Assembly (NCBI GenBank): GCA_003217035.1
Contig: QCHV01000007.1
Location: forward strand, 1 to 64,000
Direction of reading: 5' to 3'
DNA from: Prochlorococcus sp. AG-402-G22
GTDB lineage: Bacteria; Cyanobacteriota; Cyanobacteriia; PCC-6307; Cyanobiaceae
Length of the DNA: 64,000 bases
The position numbers and the translations under genes are program-made. Shown piece after piece: positions 20,031-29,510 of this stretch (the stretch's first letter is position 1; every line of letters begins with the position of its first letter). The notes under the pieces were generated by a model. The model searched no databases. It was not told where the DNA came from and saw only the letters and a list, made by a program, of their open reading frames with translations.

Positions 20031-21547
20031 GAATCTAACTGTTGAAGACAGCTTAATGCAGTAAGCATTCCTTTTGCTTTATTGATAGTTTCTTGGAATT
20101 CATTAGAAGGTATCGAATCTGCAACAATACCTGCACCAGCTTGAACCTGAACATTATAAGTTTCTTTAGTTTGTGCTGATACAACCATTGTTCGAATGGT
20201 AATTGCAGTATTCAAAGCACCATTTAAATCCATGGATCCATATACACCTGAATAAGGACCTCTATGGTGATTCTCTAATTCATTTATTAATTGCATTGCC
20301 CTAATTTTAGGAGCTCCAGAAACAGTCCCGGCAGGAAATGAAGCCATTAACAGGTCCCAGACATCCTTACTTTGATCTAACCTGCCCTCAACTGAACTAA
20401 CTATATGCATCACATGAGAATATTTTTCTATTACCATTAACTCTTTTACGGAAACAGTTCCAGTCAGACAAACACGTCCTAAATCATTACGGCCTAAATC
20501 TACCAACATTACATGTTCAGCTATTTCCTTGGGATCTGACAATAATTCAAGTTCCAAAGATGCATCTTCATTGGAATCAATTCCCCTAGGTCTAGTACCA
20601 GCTATTGGCCTTAGACTTGCCTTTATCCCCTCAGCATCTGGAATTGCTTGCACCATAACCTCAGGACTTGATCCAATTAACTGCCAATCACCAAAATCAA
20701 AAAAAGACATAAATGGCGAAGGGTTGACCATTCTCAAGCTTCGGTAAATTTCAAAGGGGTCATTAGAAACTGATGCAGTTAATTTTTGGCTTAATACGAT
20801 TTGAAAGATATCCCCTTGTTTTATATATCTCTTCGCAGAATTAACTGCTTCTTCAAATGCAGCCTGAGTCGTATTACTTTGAACCTGTTGTGGGATATCA
20901 GTTTTTGAAGTCCAGCGCAGAGGTTTAATTGGTGGGAGTGGCTTTGCTAAAAGAGTTTCTAATTCTTGACTTCTTTTAAATGCGATTTCATAGGCTTTTT
21001 TCGGCGAGTTATTTAATGTCAAGTCTCCATAAGAGACTGCATTAATAAGACGTTTTACTTGATCAAAGATTAAGACTCTATCCATGAACATCCACACGCC
21101 ATCTGGTGGGTTTTCTGCATCTCGGGAGTATACAGGTACTGTTGGCTCTATCCAATGAATCAATTCATAACCCCATACACCATATAACTGGCCCAAACAA
21201 GGTATTCCTGGAATAGTTTCTGAACGATATGGCTTGAGCAATTGTCTTAACAGGTCAAATGGATTCCCAAGCAATTCATCGGAGCTTCCGTCTCGCCATC
21301 TACGAATTAAAGAATCCCCTTTAGCTGTAGCCACCCAAAGGGGGTCCGACGCCACAACACTCCACCTTCCAAGAGTTTCCCCTCCCTCAACAGATTCAAG
21401 TAAAACTCCTGGGGGCTTTCCATTGGATATCTTTAACCACGTTGAGAGTGGTGTTTCGAGATCAGCTGGCCAACTATTTACAAGTGGAATGAAAGTTAAA
21501 CCTCTAGAAGCTGCATCTAAAAAAGAATCACGATCAGAAACATGCAT
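20027..21547 (-). CDS. trpE: Anthranilate synthase component I
   Basis: 506 residues. Chorismate-binding core: GDIFQIVLSQKL, NPSPFMSFFDF, GTRPRGIDSNEDASLE, LVDLGRNDLGRVC, FPAGTVSGAPKIRAMQLI, and a C-terminal QVQAGAGIVADS. The N-terminal regulatory part contains LLESVEGGETLGRWSVV, which holds the LLES element used for tryptophan feedback in TrpE. PabB is a less likely alternative. Starts 66 bp after psaD. Confidence 0.93.
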   Translation of the reverse strand: MHVSDRDSFLDAASRGLTFIPLVNSWPADLETPLSTWLKISNGKPPGVLLESVEGGETLGRWSVVASDPLWVATAKGDSLIRRWRDGSSDELLGNPFDLLRQLLKPYRSETIPGIPCLGQLYGVWGYELIHWIEPTVPVYSRDAENPPDGVWMFMDRVLIFDQVKRLINAVSYGDLTLNNSPKKAYEIAFKRSQELETLLAKPLPPIKPLRWTSKTDIPQQVQSNTTQAAFEEAVNSAKRYIKQGDIFQIVLSQKLTASVSNDPFEIYRSLRMVNPSPFMSFFDFGDWQLIGSSPEVMVQAIPDAEGIKASLRPIAGTRPRGIDSNEDASLELELLSDPKEIAEHVMLVDLGRNDLGRVCLTGTVSVKELMVIEKYSHVMHIVSSVEGRLDQSKDVWDLLMASFPAGTVSGAPKIRAMQLINELENHHRGPYSGVYGSMDLNGALNTAITIRTMVVSAQTKETYNVQVQAGAGIVADSIPSNEFQETINKAKGMLTALSCLQQLDS

Positions 21548-21613
21548 TTACGCATCATCGCAGCCTATAGGCATGCAAAGGAAATTTAGTCAAAATATAT
21601 TCAGATATAAAAG

Positions 21614-22036
21614 TTACTCGTAGGTCTTTTTACCAGAGAATTTAATACTTGCGGGATTAGGGTTTTCTCCAATTCTGCGAGGGTTGTGGTTAACAATATT
21701 GCGCCCTTCATTTACTTTTTCAGGGAAAACTCCATCCTTAGGATGCAAAAATTCTGTATCTCCACCAGGGAAGACTCTATAAATCTTGAAATCCTCAATC
21801 CTTGGCTTAAAGGACCTTAATTGTGTTCCCAAAGCCAAGCATTGTTCCTTGCGAGCGAAATACATCAGATTTTCGCCTTCATTCATAACTGCTGCACCAC
21901 CTGTAGGCAGTTCGAAGGCCTGAGACTTCTTACTGCTCCAGGTTATCGCGTATTTTTCTTCAGTTTCAGAAGAATTAAGTAAACCACCGGTACTACCGAT
22001 GCTTTGAGGAAGACTGCCTTTCAAAGCTTCTGTCAT
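21614..22036 (-). CDS. psaD: Photosystem I subunit II (ferredoxin-docking protein)
   Basis: 140 residues, the typical cyanobacterial size. Recognised by [23 protein letters not shown], the [14 protein letters not shown] stretch and [23 protein letters not shown]. PsaD is a stromal peripheral subunit that stabilises PsaC and docks ferredoxin. The 100 bp upstream up to the kinase gene likely contains its own promoter, since PSI genes need strong expression. Confidence 0.98.
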   Translation of the reverse strand: MTEALKGSLPQSIGSTGGLLNSSETEEKYAITWSSKKSQAFELPTGGAAVMNEGENLMYFARKEQCLALGTQLRSFKPRIEDFKIYRVFPGGDTEFLHPKDGVFPEKVNEGRNIVNHNPRRIGENPNPASIKFSGKKTYE

Positions 22037-22135
22037 TGCTGTCTTTGCAACTAGGCATTCAATTACAAGTCGAAAGTAGCACTAACCTTTGTACCTTTTG
22101 CTACTTAGATAGAAGAACCTTCACACGTGTCAACA

Positions 22136-23524
22136 TTAAGCACCTGATTTTGTTTCTGCTATTGGAAAAAAAATAGTAAGGCCTCGATCTCTTCTTCTAG
22201 TTAAACGTCCACCTAGACTAGCCAATAATCGTTGCGTAGCTGCTTGAGTCAATTGCAAACTGCCGGTACTTGGATTCCAACTCAATACAGTTCCAAGATC
22301 TGAATTATTTTCAGATCCATTAGCATTTTGACCTTCAATGGAATTAGGGGAATTCCAGATGATTTGTAGTTTAAGTCGCTGACCTGCTGGCCTCAAAGTT
22401 AAAAAAAGTGTTCCTCCTGGTTGCAAACCTCGTGAATTCCTATCTATAAGTCCTCCCAGCATTAATTCCAACCGTTCAGGGTCACTCAACACATGAGGTA
22501 AATCTGAGGTTATATCTAACTCAAGCTTTAAACCTCTTCGTTCCAGCTGTTTATTCCAAACTGGATAAAGAATCTCAAGCATATTCCCTAAATCAGTACT
22601 TGCCAAACCTGAATTCTTTTTTTCGCTTATTTCAAGCTCTACAGCATTAAAAATCAAGCCAAATCTATCTATTTGCTCAGTACATTCAGTATCAATTTGC
22701 TTAAGCCTAGAAATTACAACTTGAGAAAGATCTTTCCTTCGCAAAATAGATCTTATAAGTGTTCTAATAGTTGCTAAAGGCGTGCGAACTTCATGAGTAA
22801 GAGCTTCTAAAAGTAAAATTTCTCCATTGCTTTCATTTTTAAACTCATTAATACTTTCATTATCTGGCAGGGTTTGAATATTTAAACTTGGACCAAGTCC
22901 AGCCATTCTGGATGCAAGAAGAGGCCAAAATATCTTAGAAAGATCTTCATTAGCCCTTAATTGACCCAAAGCAGCCAATGCTTCACGAAGCTCTACTGCT
23001 TGTTGTGAGTTTTCACTCTTAAGCCTGAGGTCCAACATATTCAATAAGTCCTTAAATGTTTCTGGATCACTTCTCATAATCAAATTGCGCTCACCAGGTT
23101 TTCCTTCGAGTGCAATTGCAACCTGTACTTCAGGAGTGATAATTATCAAAAGAGGGTCATAGCCATCTTCTTCACGTAAAGGGAATCTATTAAAATTAGA
23201 ATTATGAAAATTACTTTTTTGATGAATTGACCTTGTCCTAGAAGGAGGCAGCAATCCAGCATTTGGGAAATTAAAGCTTGACAATTCGTCAGGGGTCCAG
23301 ACCCAACCATCTAAGCGTTCAAGCAATCTAGGTTCGTAAAGAGCTGGCAAAGGTGCAGCAATCCATAATCCTCTGCTTAAATCCATCTTGAGGAGAATCT
23401 CATCTTGCAAAGTATCTAAAGCAGCCCACCATAATCTTCTGACAATTTGCTCATCCACCCTGCCTATAGGAACTCCTTCAGCCATACGTCGCTGAATAGA
23501 ACTAATTGTAATTAGATTAGTCAC
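22136..23524 (-). CDS. Sensor histidine kinase-like protein with degenerate ATP lid
   Basis: 462 residues from GTG at 23524, whose GTGA overlaps the rodA stop. H-box LLEALTHEVRTPLATIRTLI at about 240-260 keeps the phospho-accepting His and the EVRTPL signature. The catalytic domain has an N-box-like LMLGGLIDRNSRGLQPGG, but the usual DxGxG (G1) motif is missing: where it should follow there is LKLQIIWNSPNSIEGQ. The N-terminal 200 residues show no membrane span or recognisable PAS/GAF, so the protein is cytoplasmic. Kinase activity may be weak or altered. No response-regulator gene is adjacent. Confidence 0.72.
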   Translation of the reverse strand: MTNLITISSIQRRMAEGVPIGRVDEQIVRRLWWAALDTLQDEILLKMDLSRGLWIAAPLPALYEPRLLERLDGWVWTPDELSSFNFPNAGLLPPSRTRSIHQKSNFHNSNFNRFPLREEDGYDPLLIIITPEVQVAIALEGKPGERNLIMRSDPETFKDLLNMLDLRLKSENSQQAVELREALAALGQLRANEDLSKIFWPLLASRMAGLGPSLNIQTLPDNESINEFKNESNGEILLLEALTHEVRTPLATIRTLIRSILRRKDLSQVVISRLKQIDTECTEQIDRFGLIFNAVELEISEKKNSGLASTDLGNMLEILYPVWNKQLERRGLKLELDITSDLPHVLSDPERLELMLGGLIDRNSRGLQPGGTLFLTLRPAGQRLKLQIIWNSPNSIEGQNANGSENNSDLGTVLSWNPSTGSLQLTQAATQRLLASLGGRLTRRRDRGLTIFFPIAETKSGA

Positions 23525-24801
23525 CAATTTTTGTTAAATGATCTTCCTCTACGAGCCGCTGATAAACATAAGCCTAAGGCAAAGAAATTAACTAATAAGG
23601 CCGTTCTTCCATAGCTCATGAAAGGCAAAGGAATGCCAGTGATTGGACCAAGGCCAATAGTCATAAAAATATTAACAACAACTTGAAACATAAACATTGA
23701 ACCAATGCCTATGACTACTAAAGATTCAAAATCACCACTTGCTTCCCTAGCAATATTTAAAATTCTAAGCACAAAAACTAAGAAAAACATAATTACAATT
23801 ATTGTTCCTACAAAACCTAATTCTTCCCCTAATGCACTAAAGATAAAATCAGTATGCTGTTCAGGAATAAAACGTAATTTTGTTAATTGGCCTTGAAATA
23901 AGCCACTCCCAATAAGACCTCCTGAACCAATACCTATTTTACTTTGTATTAAATGATAACCACCTCCAAGAGGGTCTTTTGAAGGTTCTAAAAATAGAAT
24001 TAACCTATCTCTTTGATACTCCTTTAAACCATGATTCCATAACCATGGAGTAGAAGCTGCGATGAAGGAGTGTAATGCCATTGTTACACATGCAAAAGTA
24101 TTTTTATTTGGCAATGAACGATAAGCCAAGAATCCAATAAAAGGTATCCAAATAAAAAGTAAAAAAGGGAATATCGCAGATATAACTGCAGTAACTATCA
24201 CTGATAAAACAATGATAGCCCATTCCAATGGCATTCCTGACCAATAAAGCATTGTAAATAAAACAGCACCAAAAACAAGTGAAGTGCCCAAGTCAGGTTG
24301 TATAAAGACCAAAAACCAAGGCAAAGATATTAAGAGAAAAGGCTTAAACAATTGTATTGGTGAATTGAATTTCTGACGTTCGAGTAATGCTGCCAAAGTA
24401 ATTATTAAAGTTAACTTTGCAATCTCTGAAGGTTGTACATTTAGGCCACCTATAGTTAACCAACGCTGAGCACCTAGAGCAGTTGTTCCTATAATTTTAA
24501 CTGCAAAAAGAGCCGAGATTGTTGACAAATATAAAGGGACCAGAAATAAACGTAACCGTTCAATAGGCAACTGAGCTAAAGCCAAAGCTAATATTATTCC
24601 AGCACCAGCTGTAATCCAATGTTGATACCAATCAGCATAATTAGCTTGTCTTTGAGTACTAGCAATTAATAATCCTGATAGAAAAACCAAACTTAATGGT
24701 ACAAACCATAAAACCAATTCAACATCCTTTAAATTTTTCAACAGAAAACCAAACCTTCTATAAGAGCTTTTTTTCTGACTAAAAGGGATAGGCTGAGGCA
24801 T
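23521..24801 (-). CDS. rodA: Rod-shape-determining / peptidoglycan polymerase of the SEDS family
   Basis: 426 residues with about ten hydrophobic segments. SEDS marks: GAQRWLTIGGLNVQPSEIAK, VFIQPDLGTSLVFGAVL, SKIGIGSGGLIGSGLFQG, FIPEQHTDFIFSALGEE and the C-terminal GITGIPLPFMSYG-like motif (GPITGIPLPFMSYGRTALL). SEDS proteins polymerise lipid II in the plasma membrane with a class B PBP; the RodA rather than FtsW reading rests on the IGGLNVQPSE form. The 11 bp gap to mrp suggests co-transcription. Confidence 0.92.
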   Translation of the reverse strand: MPQPIPFSQKKSSYRRFGFLLKNLKDVELVLWFVPLSLVFLSGLLIASTQRQANYADWYQHWITAGAGIILALALAQLPIERLRLFLVPLYLSTISALFAVKIIGTTALGAQRWLTIGGLNVQPSEIAKLTLIITLAALLERQKFNSPIQLFKPFLLISLPWFLVFIQPDLGTSLVFGAVLFTMLYWSGMPLEWAIIVLSVIVTAVISAIFPFLLFIWIPFIGFLAYRSLPNKNTFACVTMALHSFIAASTPWLWNHGLKEYQRDRLILFLEPSKDPLGGGYHLIQSKIGIGSGGLIGSGLFQGQLTKLRFIPEQHTDFIFSALGEELGFVGTIIVIMFFLVFVLRILNIAREASGDFESLVVIGIGSMFMFQVVVNIFMTIGLGPITGIPLPFMSYGRTALLVNFFALGLCLSAARRGRSFNKNW

Positions 24802-24812
24802 TTCTAGAATTT

Positions 24813-25886
24813 TTAGTTAACACTTTCCAAAACTAAATTTGCAAGGCGTTTAAATTCTTTTGCACTTAAAGAATCAGGATGGCTTTGAACTATTGGCAAG
24901 CCTTTATTACCGCCTTCTAAAACAGGAATTTCCAGAGGAATTTGAGCTAAAAGTGGTACTGCATTTTCTTGAGCAAGTTGCTTACCACCTCCAAACCCAA
25001 ATAAAGGATATTGTCTTTCGGGAAGGTCAGGTGTAATAAAAAAAGTCATGTTTTCAATTACACCAAGAATTGGTATGTCCATTTGCCTAAACATTGCCAA
25101 CCCTCTCCGTGAATCTTGCAAAGAAACTTTTTGCGGAGTCGTTATTATTAAAACACCAGTAATAGGAACTGCTTGAGCCAAGGAAAGCTGTGCATCCCCA
25201 GTCCCAGGAGGCATGTCTACTATCAAGAAGTCTCTCTCGCCCCAAGAAGCTTGATAAAGAAATTGTCTAATAATTCCATTAAGCATTGGCCCTCTCCAAA
25301 TAACTGGTTGATCTTCCTCAATAAGAAACCCCATAGAAACCATCGCTATTCCGTAACTTTCAATTGGAATAATTTTTTGATCCGCGCCTTGTCCAAAAAC
25401 TTCAGGGGTCTTTTCAGAAACTCCCAACATTGTGGGTGTATTTGGTCCATAAATATCAGCATCAAGCAATCCAACTCGGAAACCATCTTGAGCTAGAGCA
25501 CATGCCAGATTTACAGCTACTGTACTTTTGCCTACTCCTCCTTTGCCACTTGTAACTGCAATAACATTTTTAACCCCATTAATTGCTTGAAGTGGTTGAG
25601 TCTGCCCATGACCAGCATTACCAATTGATCCTTTCTCTGGAGTCGCTGAATTCGCCAATTCAATTTGAACTTGCTGGATATCCTGAAATTTTTCAAGTAA
25701 ATTTTTAGCTTCTTGCGCTATGCGATCTCTTTGGCTATGAGCAAAATTTGGCAAATTAAGCCTAAGGGTTACTCTAGGTGGTTCAACCCTTACTTGATCA
25801 ATCCAACCAAGTTGAACCAAGGATTTTCCACTTCCAGAGTCTTTGATTAAAGAAAGAGCTTTAAGTGCCTCCTCGACAGTCGTCAT
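24813..25886 (-). CDS. mrp: Mrp/NBP35-type Fe-S cluster carrier ATPase
   Basis: 357 residues. N-terminal MIP18/DUF59-like domain (about 1-85), then the deviant Walker A SGKGGVGKSTVAVNLA at about 112-127, DADIYGPNTPTM, and DMPPGTGDAQLSLAQ. The CxxC used by some ApbC/Mrp proteins is not present near the end. It delivers Fe-S clusters to target proteins; PSI assembly gives an obvious demand in this organism. The 78 bp to hemF is a divergent promoter region. Confidence 0.95.
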   Translation of the reverse strand: MTTVEEALKALSLIKDSGSGKSLVQLGWIDQVRVEPPRVTLRLNLPNFAHSQRDRIAQEAKNLLEKFQDIQQVQIELANSATPEKGSIGNAGHGQTQPLQAINGVKNVIAVTSGKGGVGKSTVAVNLACALAQDGFRVGLLDADIYGPNTPTMLGVSEKTPEVFGQGADQKIIPIESYGIAMVSMGFLIEEDQPVIWRGPMLNGIIRQFLYQASWGERDFLIVDMPPGTGDAQLSLAQAVPITGVLIITTPQKVSLQDSRRGLAMFRQMDIPILGVIENMTFFITPDLPERQYPLFGFGGGKQLAQENAVPLLAQIPLEIPVLEGGNKGLPIVQSHPDSLSAKEFKRLANLVLESVN

Positions 25887-25964
25887 AATTGCAATCTTAA
25901 TTGATTAATCCTAAAAGGCATACCCATGTCCTAGCCTTAAGAACAAAATATGGATATAAATTAA

Positions 25965-27005
25965 GTGTCATTGGAGCATTTTCCACAGTCACCTGAAAAC
26001 TCTAGAAAGAAAGCCAAGCAGCTTGTGCTAAGTCTTCAGGATGAAATCTGCAATAACCTTGAAAACATAGATAAGGAAGGTATTTTTCAAGAGGAATCAT
26101 GGGATCGCCCAGAAGGAGGAGGAGGAAGATCAAGAGTAATGCGTGAAGGGAGGGTATTTGAACAAGCAGGTGTGAACTTTTCAGAAGTACACGGCGAAGA
26201 GCTACCACCTTCCATTCTTAATCAAAGGCCAGAAGCGAAAGGTCATTCTTGGTTTGCAACGGGGACATCGATGGTTCTGCATCCTAGAAATCCTTATATA
26301 CCAACCGTCCACCTTAATTATCGATATTTCGAAGCAGGACCTGTTTGGTGGTTTGGAGGGGGAGCTGACCTTACTCCGTACTATCCATATCTAAGTGACA
26401 CAAGACATTTCCACAAAGAGCATCAAAAAGCATGTGATTCAATAAATCCTCAGTTGCATAAAGTGTTTAAACCTTGGTGCGATGAATATTTCTTTCTGAA
26501 GCATAGAAATGAATCTAGAGGAGTTGGTGGCATTTTCTTCGACTACCAAGATGGCTCAGGAAAACTTTATAAAGGGCAAAACCCGCAAGGCCCTGCTGCC
26601 AATATTTCCAACAAACTTGGAAAGCACCAAATGACATGGGATGAGTTGTTCAACCTCGCGAAATCCTGTGGCAAAGCATTCTTACCCTCTTATCTCCCAA
26701 TCATCGAAAAGCGTCAAAATCAATCTTATGGGAACCCTCAAAGAGAGTTTCAGCTTTATCGCCGCGGCCGTTATGTTGAATTTAATCTGGTATGGGATAG
26801 AGGAACAATTTTTGGACTTCAAACAAATGGAAGAACAGAGTCAATCTTAATGTCTCTTCCACCTCTTGCTAGATGGGAATACGGCTACACAGCTGAAAAT
26901 GGATCACGAGAGGAACTATTAACGGATGTTTTTACTAAACCTCAAGACTGGTTTTCTGATAGGACTTTAGAAGAAAAATGCCGTCCTTTGAATGCTCTTG
27001 ATTAA
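25965..27005 (+). CDS. hemF: Oxygen-dependent coproporphyrinogen III oxidase
   Basis: 346 residues starting at GTG. Diagnostic stretch [14 protein letters not shown] at about 126-140, preceded by [10 protein letters not shown]-type and [12 protein letters not shown] motifs, and [16 protein letters not shown] later on. Converts coproporphyrinogen III to protoporphyrinogen IX with O2, feeding heme and chlorophyll. Its last 71 bp overlap, tail to tail, with the amidase-like gene on the other strand. Confidence 0.97.
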   Translation: MSLEHFPQSPENSRKKAKQLVLSLQDEICNNLENIDKEGIFQEESWDRPEGGGGRSRVMREGRVFEQAGVNFSEVHGEELPPSILNQRPEAKGHSWFATGTSMVLHPRNPYIPTVHLNYRYFEAGPVWWFGGGADLTPYYPYLSDTRHFHKEHQKACDSINPQLHKVFKPWCDEYFFLKHRNESRGVGGIFFDYQDGSGKLYKGQNPQGPAANISNKLGKHQMTWDELFNLAKSCGKAFLPSYLPIIEKRQNQSYGNPQREFQLYRRGRYVEFNLVWDRGTIFGLQTNGRTESILMSLPPLARWEYGYTAENGSREELLTDVFTKPQDWFSDRTLEEKCRPLNALD

Positions 27006-27777
27006 ATAAATCTTTGTTAGTCAAGCCAAAGGAAATTGCTTCAATAATCTTATTAGCTATTGCTTCAATAGTTTTTTCTCGTGTATTGATATTTCGCAAC
27101 GCCATTTCTAAAGGACCTTCTAATTTCCCTATCTCAAGCAATCTGATCTGCCTTCTAGGACCACCAAGAACTCCTCGAAAAAATAGAGGATAACGGCCAA
27201 AACTTCTTGCTAATGATTCGTCTACATTATTCAAATGCGAAGAAAAAGGAGGAATTAGACCAGAGCCAAAACCATATTCACCATAAGCGTCAAAATGAAT
27301 TTCAAGCGAATAACCTCCTTTTATTGCATGTCTAGCTCCTTGTGACCAATTTGTTCGTTTATCATTTGAATCTAGAATTGTTCGAATCCCTGGATCATAA
27401 AAACTTATTTTCAATCCTTTTTTCTTCCCTAAGCGAACTACAGCATTACATACTTTCAAATTCCAAAAAAGCTCATCTGTCATGCGATTATCCATTGCTG
27501 GTAAACCTTGCAAGTCAACAGCTTCACCAGAAGTGCCTGCACCTTCAATGGCTTGTGAATCGGCATGTCCAGCCAATATAAGAATAGGTATAGAAGGTGA
27601 GATGACCTTATTACCAATCCACAGGCTCTTTGGAGGGAATTTTTGTCCAAGATCTAAATTAATAGTTTCTTGTTCTAATGTGATTTCTTCTCCTAAGGGA
27701 TGAAAGTAAAAAAAGATTCCAATGCAAAAGGTTGTGAATAAAAATGATCTTCTAAAAAAAGGTATTCTTAAGTTCAT
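26935..27777 (-). CDS. Exported N-acetylmuramoyl-L-alanine amidase-like protein
   Basis: 280 residues. N-terminus [20 protein letters not shown] is a signal peptide or membrane anchor. [10 protein letters not shown] carries the first His, and [19 protein letters not shown] holds E and H as in the AMI_3/Ami-like zinc hydrolases; the distances fit a small amidase, but the family call is by pattern only. It probably acts on peptidoglycan in the periplasm. The 3' end lies in antisense to the hemF 3' end (26935-27005), and the next gene upstream ends 8 bp before it. Confidence 0.6.
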   Translation of the reverse strand: MNLRIPFFRRSFLFTTFCIGIFFYFHPLGEEITLEQETINLDLGQKFPPKSLWIGNKVISPSIPILILAGHADSQAIEGAGTSGEAVDLQGLPAMDNRMTDELFWNLKVCNAVVRLGKKKGLKISFYDPGIRTILDSNDKRTNWSQGARHAIKGGYSLEIHFDAYGEYGFGSGLIPPFSSHLNNVDESLARSFGRYPLFFRGVLGGPRRQIRLLEIGKLEGPLEMALRNINTREKTIEAIANKIIEAISFGLTNKDLFNQEHSKDGIFLLKSYQKTSLEV

Positions 27778-27784
27778 TAATTTT

Positions 27785-28339
27785 TCAAATTGGTGAGGAA
27801 ACTAAAGATCCATCACTTTTCAAATCAAGTGTGGCCCCAAGCTCTAATTCGATAGCGATTAATTCGTCGCGATGTGCTCGCAAACGCAAAACGCTGGATG
27901 AATCTTCTGAAGCACTAATTAACTGAAGTTCTAAAAATTCCTTTCGAAAAGCACGTTGTCTATAAAATAATCCAGCCAGTGGCCCTAAAGAAATCAGCAA
28001 CAATGGCCACCAAGCCAAATTTGGAGAGAGTTGACAAATGACTAAACCTAAACAACCACCACCTAATGCACATAAAACGGACAGAAAAATCACTAATAAA
28101 GGGCTATACAAAACATTTCCATAAAAGCGAAGAACTTTTCGGTCAATATCACCTCCTTCTCTTCGCCATCCTCTTTCTTCAAGCCAATTACTAATTCCAG
28201 TTAAAACTTCAATAGGAGGCAAAGAAGAATTAACATCTACAACCGTTGTCCTATCTTTACTGGCAGCACGAAGAAAAAACGCCAACCCAATTGCTAGGAG
28301 GATAGTCAGAATTAAAACGGAGGGGTTTGAAACAGGCAT
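27785..28339 (-). CDS. Membrane protein resembling cofactor-assembly factor CCB2/CCB4
   Basis: 184 residues: an N-terminal hydrophobic segment (LILTILLAIGLAFFLRAASK), a soluble section with NWLEERGWRREGG, two close hydrophobic segments at about 78-120, then FRKEFLELQLIS and a polar tail. This layout and the phrase FFLRAASKDRTT resemble the cyanobacterial CCB-type proteins that help attach heme c(i) to cytochrome b6. The match is from memory of the family; a plain unknown membrane protein is the alternative. Confidence 0.55.
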   Translation of the reverse strand: MPVSNPSVLILTILLAIGLAFFLRAASKDRTTVVDVNSSLPPIEVLTGISNWLEERGWRREGGDIDRKVLRFYGNVLYSPLLVIFLSVLCALGGGCLGLVICQLSPNLAWWPLLLISLGPLAGLFYRQRAFRKEFLELQLISASEDSSSVLRLRAHRDELIAIELELGATLDLKSDGSLVSSPI

Positions 28340-28574
28340 TTACAAGAAATTAAGTAACTGGAAAGTCTTTTAAAAATGGATGGGAGGGGAGTATTAAAAA
28401 TAAGACTGTTTAAATGACTTTTATCAAGTTTTAAGAACCATTTCTTTCATAAGTAAATGAACCTCTCACTAATAAGAAAAAAGTTGCTCTACAATTTAAT
28501 TTTAAATAGGTTTCTGCATTAGGAAAAAGATTTTTCCAAAATCCAACTTCTAACTTTAATTTATTCACTTAACT

Positions 28575-29219
28575 ATGGCTCTATCACCTACCCCACCCAA
28601 ATCTTTTAATATTTTTGACCATGATCTTAGTGAGGAGTGTGGCAGGATGTTTAATCACAAATCTGCATTAGCTATAGATACTGAAGCAATGGGGCTGATA
28701 CATGGGCGGGATAGGTTATGTCTTGTTCAAATTTGTGACGACTCAGATAACGTTGCTTGTATAAGAATTGAGAGGAATCAAAAAAAAGCTCCAATATTGC
28801 AATCTTTGATGGAAAACCAATCTATTGAAAAGGTATTTCATTTTGCACGATTTGATGTTGCCGCATTGGCAAGTGATTTAGGTATCAAAGTAAATCCTAT
28901 TTTCTGTACCAAAATAGCAAGCCGGCTTGGGCGAACATATAGTCCCAGACATGGTTTAAAAGAAGTTGTTATGGAGCTTGTAAATGTAGAGCTTGATAAA
29001 CAGGCTCAAAGTAGTGATTGGGGCCAAGTTAATGAACTCAGTGAGAAACAATTAGCCTATGCTGCAAATGATGTTAGATATTTGCTACCAGCAAAAGAGA
29101 AACTGGAAAATATGCTTAAAAGAGAAGGCAGATGGGAACTAACAAAAAGATGCTTTCAGTGCATACCAGTGATGTCAGACTTAGATATTAATCGTTTTGG
29201 CAACATATTCGATCATTAA
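28575..29219 (+). CDS. rnd: RNase D-like 3'-5' exonuclease
   Basis: 214 residues, only the DEDD exonuclease domain. Motif I AIDTEAMGLIHGRDRLCLVQ supplies D and E, HFARFDVAAL fits motif II, and YAANDVRYLLPAKEKL fits motif III (Y...D, DEDDy). The HRDC domain of longer RNase D proteins is absent, as is usual in cyanobacteria. A role in tRNA or small-RNA 3' trimming is the family expectation. The 235 bp upstream is AT-rich and gene-free. Confidence 0.85.
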   Translation: MALSPTPPKSFNIFDHDLSEECGRMFNHKSALAIDTEAMGLIHGRDRLCLVQICDDSDNVACIRIERNQKKAPILQSLMENQSIEKVFHFARFDVAALASDLGIKVNPIFCTKIASRLGRTYSPRHGLKEVVMELVNVELDKQAQSSDWGQVNELSEKQLAYAANDVRYLLPAKEKLENMLKREGRWELTKRCFQCIPVMSDLDINRFGNIFDH

Positions 29220-29228
29220 AAAAGAACT

Positions 29229-29498
29229 TTAATCTTCTACTAAAAAATTTTCTTCTTCAGCAAGTGCTTCCAATAAATTGTCTAACTGACGTGTGGTGGA
29301 AGATTCATCAGATACAGATAATTCCCTGGCCTCCTTAAGCATTGCTTCAGCTATTTCTTTTCGAGAAGATAGATCACGCGCACCTTGCTTGGCAGCCTCA
29401 AGATCGATTTTTTTGCCAGCAGCAGCAATGCTTATACTTAAGCAAGAAGCCAATGCAGCGCATATTTTCAAATAATCATGTTCCTTAATGCCTGCCAT
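29229..29498 (-). CDS. Conserved-looking hypothetical protein
   Basis: 89 residues from the ATG at 29498 (MAGIKEHDYLKICAALASCL); an upstream in-frame ATG at 29507 adds three. A short hydrophobic stretch at about 11-27 is followed by a charged helical body and an acidic C-terminus. Not recognised. It sits 12 bp after the LpxB-like gene in the same direction, so they are likely co-transcribed. Amino-acid usage is gene-like and the frame holds no oddities. Confidence 0.6.
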   Translation of the reverse strand: MAGIKEHDYLKICAALASCLSISIAAAGKKIDLEAAKQGARDLSSRKEIAEAMLKEARELSVSDESSTTRQLDNLLEALAEEENFLVED

Positions 29499-29510
29499 AG
29501 TTTTCAATTA

